This document shows, one piece after another, positions 57,503 through 64,000 of a stretch of DNA of 64,000 nucleotides. The DNA is taken from contig LNAC01000766.1 of NCBI GenBank assembly GCA_002007465.1, positions 351,842-415,841 of the forward strand. The letters run 5' to 3'. How positions within the stretch are numbered: position 1 is the stretch's first letter; the number at the start of each line of letters is the position of its first letter. The stretch is from Ailurus styani (taxonomy: Eukaryota > Chordata > Mammalia > Carnivora > Ailuridae). The position numbers were made by a program, and so were the translations under genes. Below the pieces are notes generated by a model, which made no database searches, had not been told where the DNA came from, and saw nothing but the letters and a program-made list of their open reading frames with translations.

Positions 57503-57712
57503 GGCGCCTGGGTGGCTCAGTGGGTTAGAGCCGCTGCCTTCGGCTCAGGTCATGATCCCAGGGTCCTGGGATCGAGGCCCGCATCGGGCTCTCTGCTCAG
57601 TGGGGAGCCTGCTTCCTCCTCTCTCCTCTCTCTGCCTGCCTCTCTGCCTACTTGTAATCTCTCTCTGTGTCAAATGAATAAATAAAATCTTCAAAAAAAA
57701 AAAAAAAAAAAG
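57503..57712 (+). mobile_element. Carnivore tRNA-Lys SINE, youngest-looking copy
   Basis: Head GGCGCCTGGGTGGCTCAGTG, box-A- and box-B-like tRNA promoter blocks, a GGGATCGAGGCCCGCATCGGG middle and an uninterrupted A19 tail (57693-57711). Perfect target duplication GAAACATCAGTGGA at 57488-57501 and 57713-57726. CpGs in the head are still intact. Confidence 0.98.
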
Positions 57713-57727
57713 GAAACATCAGTGGAG

Positions 57728-59039
57728 AGAAGAGAGTTCTCCTCATTAATAAAAGCAATTAGTGTGTCCCCAGCTGAGCCACCAGCTAACCCAGAGTGTT
57801 CTCGGAGCACTGAAGGCAGCTAAGCACAGTCTGTTAACCGGGCAAGCTACTCTTGGCAGGAAACTAAAGGCTGTCATTGATTTTAATTTTTCTCTCCACT
57901 TTACAACTCCTGATTCACAGCTGATGGTGCTAAAGGGGGAAGTTTGTTCTTTGGAGAAAACTCCCACAGTGCCCAGCCCTCTGAGACAACAAAAGTTGTC
58001 TGCATTTTGAAAAATCAAAGTGGGGCATTTAATTTCTCTAAATATTAGGGCCCATGACTTATTTTGGACGAATCATGCTTACTGGGGAGTCACAGGTGGA
58101 AACAGTCATCAAATCATTACTATCTTCTGTCACACCTCTTAAAGTCCCCGAGCAGCAATCCTAATGTAGGAAGGGAAGATGTGGAGGTTCCAGGTGAGAT
58201 TATGGATGAGATTCCTTTGACCACTGGGACCAAGGCATCCACACCGTTGGGAGAACTCCCAGCATTTCCTAGTTCTTACGTAACTTCCTTGTTAACTTAG
58301 CAGAGTAGGGTTTGGTCTGCTCCTTCAGATGTTAAGAAAGAGACACTCTCTGGTGTCTTTGTCTAATGACGAGTTCATTGTAAATGGATATGGCAATAAA
58401 AAGGGAGCGGAAAATATCATATCTGGCATAAACCCAGTTCTCATGGGCAATTGGAACATGAGTCATTGCTTCCTGGAACACAGCTAGCTCTAGGAAGCCT
58501 GCAATAGTGCTGCTGACCTAATGACCACTTGAGTTGCTCAGAACTCAGCTCTTCGCTCTCTGCTGCTTATTTCTTCTCTACTAATTAATAACGTACTTTA
58601 TTTTTGTTTCTCCAACTCTTAAATTCAGCTTCTACTTTCTTTTGGTTTCTTAATACTGCCATGTCTCTCTGGGTTTTGACCTTCATGCAATTTTAGGGAA
58701 TTTTTGTCACGTTCTGATGGTCTGGCATCACACCACTACCCATCTTCCTAATCATATCAAATCTCCCTTCTAAGGAATTCTTGATTATGTGCCATCTTGG
58801 TGGAGATCATGCCTCACTTCTACTGTGGAAATTAAGGGGTTCTGATCTTCTTTCTCTGTGACTTTGAGGATTTAGAGGGTAAGCACTGACGAATTTTGTC
58901 AATGTGATTATTTCTTCTAAAACTTCAACTCTTGAGTAAATGATGGAATAATTTTAAAATGGTTAGAGGGCTTTTTCATCTCAGTGGCAATGGCTTGTGC
59001 AGTACATATTATTGTTGTGCATGACCTTGGCTCTTGCTT
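57728..59039. other. Unique sequence, nothing recognised
   Basis: Short frames only; no repeat recognised. Confidence 0.4.
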
Positions 59040-59275
59040 ATTTTCCTGACTCTGCATTTCCTGCATATCTCCTATATATATTTTTTTCAGTGCTTCCTAG
59101 AGATATCTTTCCAATAAATTCTGTTTTCTTATAAAACATTAGAATGTAAAAGCCACAAATACTGGGAAATTTTTTTGCTTTGTTCACTGGAAATATTTAG
59201 TGCATCAAGCAGGGCCTGGCACAAAGTGAGCATTCAATGAATATTTATTAAATAAATAAAAGAAAGAATGGAATG
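59040..59275 (+). mobile_element. L2 3' end
   Basis: AATGTAAAAGCCACAAATACTGGG, then GCAGGGCCTGGCACAAAGTGAGCATTCAATGAATATTTATTAAATAA, matches the L2 terminus. Confidence 0.6.
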
Positions 59276-59639
59276 CCAATTATTGTTCCTTGCAGTCAAG
59301 TTTGCAAGATGCAATGCAGGAACGGTAACTCAAGCAGAGCCCAGTGGTTTTTCTGAGTTGAGATGGTTTAGAATTCAAGGATTATTGGAGAGAGGGATGC
59401 TCTACACAGGAAAAGCTATAAAGATCTTTAAGGGATATTTTTGAACTTCTGAGTAAAAGTTTACCTGAGGATGGATAAGATGAAACTCCATTAAGCTGGA
59501 AAAAGAAGCTCCCCAAAGTAGTGGGTTGAATAATCCCCCAAGTTCACACAGGTTTTTTTCCTCTACAGCCAGACTCGAGAGACCTCATACTACATGGGGG
59601 TAGAGTCCTCAGAAAGCTCCCATCTTAGTACTTAGGCTA

Positions 59640-60835
59640 ACTTATACCTAGAATAAAGGCTACTCTGGGCCATCCTACCAAACTTAAAAGAAAATCTTGA
59701 AACAATTAAAGTGACTTGCAAGTAATTTTGTTGTGTGCCAGAAACAACACCATTTAAAGGAATACAATGAAACTCACCACAAAAAAAAAATAAATATCAC
59801 AATGTCTGGCATAAAGAAATTATCAGGCAGTAAAGAAGCAAGAAAATGGAATATGTATAATTAGGAGGAAAATGGCAATACAAAAAAATAGGTAAATGTT
59901 GTAATTAGCAGATACGGTTTTAACACCTATTATAAATATGCTCAAAGGTATAAGGAAAACATAAACACGATGATAAGAAAAACTGAAGATTTTCAAAAGA
60001 CCCAAATAGAGGGCGCCTGGGTGGCTGAGTGGGTTAAAGCCTCTGCCTTCGGCTCAGGTCATGATCTCAGGGTCCTGGGATCCAGGCCCGCATCGGGTTC
60101 CTCTCTGCTCAGCAGGGAGCCTGCTTCCTCCTCTCTCTCTGCCTGCCTCTCTGCCTGCTTGTGATCTCTCTCTCTCTCTCTCTCAAATAAATAAATAAAT
60201 AAATAAATCTTTAAAAAAAAAAAAAGGCCCAAATTGAATGTCTAAGGAATAAAACTACAAAATACAAAATGAAAAATAAACTAGAAACAATTAATGGCCT
60301 ATTAGATAATGTAAAGAAATGACTGGTGACCCTGAGGATACAGCAATAGAAACTATCCAAAATAAAGCAGCACAGTAGAAAAATGAACAGACTCCCTGAA
60401 CTGCGAGACACTATCAGTCAGTCTAACAAATGTGTACTTAGATGAGCGGGAGAGAAAGAAAGAAGTTGAGACAGAAAAAACACTTGAAAAAATTACAGGT
60501 AAAAATGTATATAATTTGACAATATCAACCCACAATATAATGAGTTTTATAAACTCCAAATTAAAGAAACCTTAAGAAAATCACACCAAGGCATATTATT
60601 ATTAAATTGTTGAAAAACAATGATAAAGAGAAAATATTTAATGCAACCAGAAAAAATAAGACACCAGATAGAAAGAAACAAAGAAAAAATTTACAGCATA
60701 TTGCTCATCAGAAACTATGTTAGCCAGGAAATTATACAGTATCATCCTTTAAGTATGGAACGATTATCAACTGATAATTCTCTATCCAATAAAAAATGTC
60801 TTTGAAATATAAATGTTAAGTCAAATCCATTCTAA
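59640..60835 (+). mobile_element. L1M/HAL1-type 5' and ORF1 region
   Basis: AAGAAGCAAGAAAATGGAATATGTATAATTAGGAGG, ATTAGCAGATACGGTTTTAACACCTATTATAAATATGCTCAAAGG, CAATAGAAACTATCCAAAATAAAGC, AAATCACACCAAGGCATATTATTATTAAATTG and CTCATCAGAAACTATGTTAGCCAGGA follow old L1 ORF1 (RNA-binding protein) coding sequence. Many stops make it dead. A SINE is inserted at 60011. Confidence 0.8.
60011..60227 (+). mobile_element. Carnivore tRNA-Lys SINE inside L1M
   Basis: Near-consensus head, CTTCGGCTCAGGTCATGATCTCAGGGTCCTGGGATCC, (TC)n, (AAAT)n and an A13 tail. Near-perfect target duplication CCCAAATAGA / CCCAAATTGA at 60001-60010 and 60228-60237. Confidence 0.98.
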
Positions 60836-60837
60836 AC

Positions 60838-60869
<32 letters not shown>

Positions 60870-60950
60870 TGCATGTGTATATACAATGTATGTATATACA
60901 TAATGTGTGTGTATGTGTGTGTGTGTGCTTGTGTATACATACATTTGGCA
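60836..60950. repeat. (TA)n-(CA)n-(TG)n complex with inverted-repeat potential
   Basis: (TA)11 is followed by ACACACACACAC, then ATGCATGTGTATATAC, and then GTGTGTGTATGTGTGTGTGTG. CA and TG arms on one strand can pair around ATGCAT. Confidence 0.95.
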
Positions 60951-60954
60951 ATTT

Positions 60955-61466
60955 CTTATAAAGTTAATCACACCCTTGGTCTATGACCCACCAATTTAAT
61001 TCCTAGATATTTACTTCCCAAAAATGAAACTGTACTTCAACATAAGTTGTACACAAATGTTCATAACTGCTTTATTTATAACAGTTCAAAACTGGAAACA
61101 ACCTAAATGCCCATAAAGCATTGAATGTATAAATAATTGCATTATATCCATCTAATCAGCAATAAAAAAGTAACAAACTATTGCTATACCAAAATGTACA
61201 AATGTACAAAGTCATTATGTTGAGTGAAAGAAGCCAAACACAAGACTATCTGCACAATATCATTATATATGTGTAATACATGTATTATCATTTATGGGAA
61301 ATTCTAGTAAAGGCAAATCCATAGCAAAAGCAATCAGGTCAGTAGTTGTCAGGGACAAGAAGTGAGGAGAAGGGAAATAATGCAAAAGAGCTTGAAGGGA
61401 TTTTTCTGGAGGGATGGGAGTATTCTGTACCTTGATTGTATGGGTATTGATTGATGGGTATATGAT
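60955..61466 (+). mobile_element. L1M ORF2 C-terminal end and 3' UTR
   Basis: CACCAATTTAATTCCTAGATATTTACTTCCC, AACATAAGTTGTACACAAATGTTCATAACTGC, AACTGGAAACAACCTAAATGCCCAT, ATTATGTTGAGTGAAAGAAGCCAAACAC and CTGTACCTTGATTGTATGGG follow the end of old L1 in order. Confidence 0.85.
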
Positions 61467-61468
61467 AT

Positions 61469-61905
61469 TATAGGCTGAATTGTGTTACACAAAAGGGTAT
61501 GTTGATGTCCTAACCTCAGTACCTCAGTACCCCAGATGGTGAACTTATTTGGAAATAGGGTGATTGTAGATGTCATTAGTCAAATTAAGAAGAGATCAAA
61601 TTAGAGTAAGTGGGTCCTAATCCAATAACTGGTACCCTTATGATAAAAGGGAAACTTGGTTACAGACACACAGGGTGACTACATGTTAAGACAGAGGCAG
61701 ATATTGAAGTTATGCTATCACAAGCCAAGGAATACCTGGGACTCCCAGAAGCTGGGAGGAACTAGCTCTAGAGACTTCAGAGAGAGCATGCTAACATCTT
61801 GACTTTGGACTTCTAGACTCCAAACTGTGAGATAATAAATTTCTCTTATTTTAGATCACCCAGTTTGTGATACTTTGTTATGGCAGCTCTAAGAGACCGT
61901 AAAAC
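61469..61905 (+). mobile_element. MLT1-type solo LTR (ERVL-MaLR)
   Basis: GGCTGAATTGTGTTACAC start, ATGTCCTAACCTCAGTACCTCAG...GAACTTATTTGGAAATAGGGTGATTG, CTAATCCAATAACTGGTACCCTTATG, AAGCCAAGGAATACC and an AATAAA signal (61834-61839), with the CACCCAGTTTGTGATACTTTGTTATGGCAGC end. About 435 bp and essentially full length, with no internal region. It lies just after the L1M 3' end. Confidence 0.9.
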
Positions 61906-61930
61906 CATACACTTAAAATGGGTGACTGTT

Positions 61931-62095
61931 GGAGCACCTCAGTGGCACAGTCAGTTAAGCTGCTGACTCTTCATTTCAGCTCAGGTGATGATCTCAGGGT
62001 TGTGAGATAGAGCCCCATTTTGAGCTCTGTGCTCAGTGTGGAGTCTGCAAGACTCACTCTCCCTCTCCCTGGTGCCCCCCTCCAAAAACTTGAGT
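61931..62095 (+). mobile_element. Old carnivore tRNA-Lys SINE
   Basis: GGAGCACCTCAGTGGCACAGTCAGTTAAGCTGCTGACTC, CAGCTCAGGTGATGATCTCAGGG and CTCACTCTCCCTCTCCCT. Diverged, tail lost or replaced; no clear target duplication. Confidence 0.88.
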
Positions 62096-62859
62096 CTGAG
62101 AAATGGTCTTCTCTGTTGGCTGAATGAAATAAGATTCTCAACTATGGCAGGGGAGTGGGAGACAGTGGCAAAAGGAAGAGGTTTTGTAGGCAACCTTCAT
62201 TTTCCATAATTGGTAGTGGAGCTGAGATGGCAGTTTGAATAATCTGACCTGCAAAAAGAGTTTTGATGATGGTTACATGTCCATGGGGTCCCTGGGACCT
62301 AGGTGGCTAGCCCTTTAAGGCTCTACCTGCTATGTAAAACAAAAGTAAAAACAAAATACCTTTGAAATAAACCACCCTAACAGAGATTCATAGCTTATTA
62401 CACAAAACTTGATCTGAGTTAATTTACAAAATCTTTAAACTGTTAATTCTTTAAACTGAGGCGGAGAGGTTGTGTATCCCTGAGCAAGGACTTTATGATA
62501 ACCCTGCAAGGTACTTTGATCTGCTCAATGTCACACTTTCCTTGTAGATTTCCACAAAGAGACCTAAGTTTATTAACCAGGAAATATATATACTGGGGAA
62601 TGGGATAAATCTTAAATGATATGGAACTTTGGACATTGTCAATAAATATTAATTTCCAGGGATCCAGAACATAACATCACTGTTTGCCTTCTGCCCAAGA
62701 GGAGCTTATGGGGTCATGATAAAGTTTGACTAAAATCTTCATGAAAAACACAGTGGGGTTTCAAATCCAATCAGCAATTATTCTTCAACCTAGTATATAA
62801 TTGAACCATTTACCTTCCATAACTGGAACAAAAAGATGAGTCATTGGTTTATTCTTAGT
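62096..62859. other. Unique sequence, nothing recognised
   Basis: No repeat or coding signal that I can support. Confidence 0.4.
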
Positions 62860-63725
62860 CATAACAGCTTTATGGAGACACAACCCACTCACTTATAGTG
62901 TTGAGTTAAATGGTTTTTCATATATCCACAGTGTTGTGAGTTGTGCCTCCATTATCACAATTTTAGAACATTTCCTCACCCTCTAAAGGAGCCCACACCA
63001 TTTATCTATCACACCCACATCTTCCCTTCACCCCCCGCCCTGGGAAACCACTAGTCTGCTTTCTGTCTATGGATTCCTGGACTGGACGTTTCATATAAGC
63101 TGCATCATATATATGGTCTTTTGTGTTTGGCTTCTTTAAGCTAAGGGCATATTATTTTCAAGGTTCATTAGTGTTTTAGCATCTATTAATAGTTCGTCCC
63201 TTTTTACAGCCAAATACTACTTCCTCGTATGTGTACACCACGTTTGTTGATCCATCAAAGGTTGATGACCATATAGGTTGCTGCTTCTTGGCTATTGTGA
63301 ATAGTACTGCTACAAACATTTCTGTGCAAGTTTTTGTGTCAGCATTTATTTTTATTACTCGAGTATCTTCCTATGTGTGACAATGCTGTGTCAAATAGTG
63401 TGTTTACCTTCTTGAGGAACCGTCGAGCTGCTTTCAAAAGTGACTGTACCTACTCCTATGAGGGTTCTGATTTCTCCACGGCCTCATGAAAATTTGTGAT
63501 TATCTATCTGTTTGGTTACAGATGTTTTAGTGGATGTGAAGTAGACTAACATTCATTGTGTGCTGTTCTTTTTTCCTTCTGTTTTGTTTTGCATTTCCCT
63601 CATGATAAATGAGGTTGAACATCTTCCCATATGTGCTAACGATTTACATAACTGTTTTAGAGAAATGTTTGTACAAATTTCTTTTCATTGGCTCATTTGT
63701 ATTTTTATTATAGGTGAGTTTATTG
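62860..63725 (-). mobile_element. Ancient L1M 3' UTR and ORF2 C-terminus
   Basis: Antisense order: AACAGCTTTATGGAGACAC, CCTGGGAAACCACTAGTCTGCTTTCTGTC, CATATATATGGTCTTTTGTGTTTGGCTTC (3' UTR). Then CTTGGCTATTGTGAATAGTACTGCTACAAACATT, CTTCTTGAGGAACCGTCGAGCTGC and TGCATTTCCCTCATGATAAATGAGGTTGAACATC (ORF2 end). Frames decayed. Confidence 0.9.
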
Positions 63726-64000
63726 GCTCCTTGACCCAAGATTAAAAACTGTTGTCAGAAGGGCCAATGGAAGTTCATTGGAGTTATCTATCCCTATTGA
63801 AATAGTGAACCAAAAAGCATTTCAACATCCCTGAGGACATCACTGAGATTAGGGCTCTCATCAAACATTAAAAAGAATCCGTGATATAGGATCATATCTC
63901 CATTTAATTGTCTAGTTTGAATAGTGCAAAGTAGATGGATCTTGCAGTATGACAATGGGCAGCTTACCCTGGTATACCTCCAATGGATCTGACATCACAA
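63726..64000. other. Nothing recognised at the window end
   Basis: AT-rich sequence without repeat or coding signal. Confidence 0.4.

Noticed and set aside
57503..57677. SINE heads as possible tRNA-Lys genes
   Set aside because: They have tRNA-like promoter boxes but continue into the SINE body and tail; they are tRNA-derived SINEs, not tRNA genes.

Overview
The window looks like nuclear DNA of a caniform carnivore. The main evidence is fifteen copies of the carnivore tRNA-Lys-derived SINE (SINEC/Can-SINE): a GGCGCCTGGGTGGCTCAG-type head, a CT-rich middle, and an (A)AATAAATAAAATCTTT-type tail. The variants with a CTGCCTGCCTCTCTGCCTACTTGTGATCTCTCTC-like middle section are most familiar to me from arctoid/musteloid genomes, but the species cannot be fixed from this sequence. 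A young-looking L1 with carnivore-type ORF2 sequence starts the window. Old mammalian layers (MIR, L2, L1M, MER5A, MLT1/MST LTRs) fill much of the rest.

I find no protein-coding exon, tRNA, rRNA, CRISPR array or bacterial-type feature that I can support. Open frames are short (162 codons at most), sit in repeats or skewed-composition DNA, often lack ATG, and resemble no family I know except L1 ORF2. The window is best read as intergenic or deep-intronic sequence.

Layout. 0-1 kb: L1 ORF2 C-terminus (minus) abutting an older L1M 3' UTR. 1-5 kb: a nested SINE-in-MIR and an unclassified diverged direct repeat pair. 5.25-6.1 kb: a CpG-rich unique block with an RFX-like motif. 7-18 kb: scattered MIR/L2/MER5A, one SINE, a GC-rich block (12.95-14 kb) and several microsatellites. 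20.3-21.2 kb: two CTCF-like motifs in divergent orientation. 22.5-35.6 kb: SINE-poor, with L2, an MST/MLT-type LTR, a 200-bp pyrimidine tract and a possible conserved noncoding block near 32.2-32.9 kb. 35.5-46.8 kb: SINE-rich, with an L1M 3' end carrying a small insertion, a CpG cluster at 43.7-43.9 kb and a reverse CTCF-like motif at 44.68 kb. 47.2-50.7 kb: an old L1M split by a ~2-kb L2, itself carrying a MIR and a CA repeat. 52-64 kb: more L1M (both strands), three further SINEs, an MLT1 solo LTR and a closing L1M.

There is no convincing undescribed gene system. The points most worth a second look are the unclassified repeat pair (2.7/3.8 kb), the CpG/RFX block (5.3-6.1 kb), the CTCF-like motifs, the datable repeat nest at 47-51 kb, and a 48-bp insertion flanked by 12-bp direct repeats at 36.05 kb. 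Repeat names come from memory of family consensus sequences; boundaries are approximate, usually within 10-30 bp.
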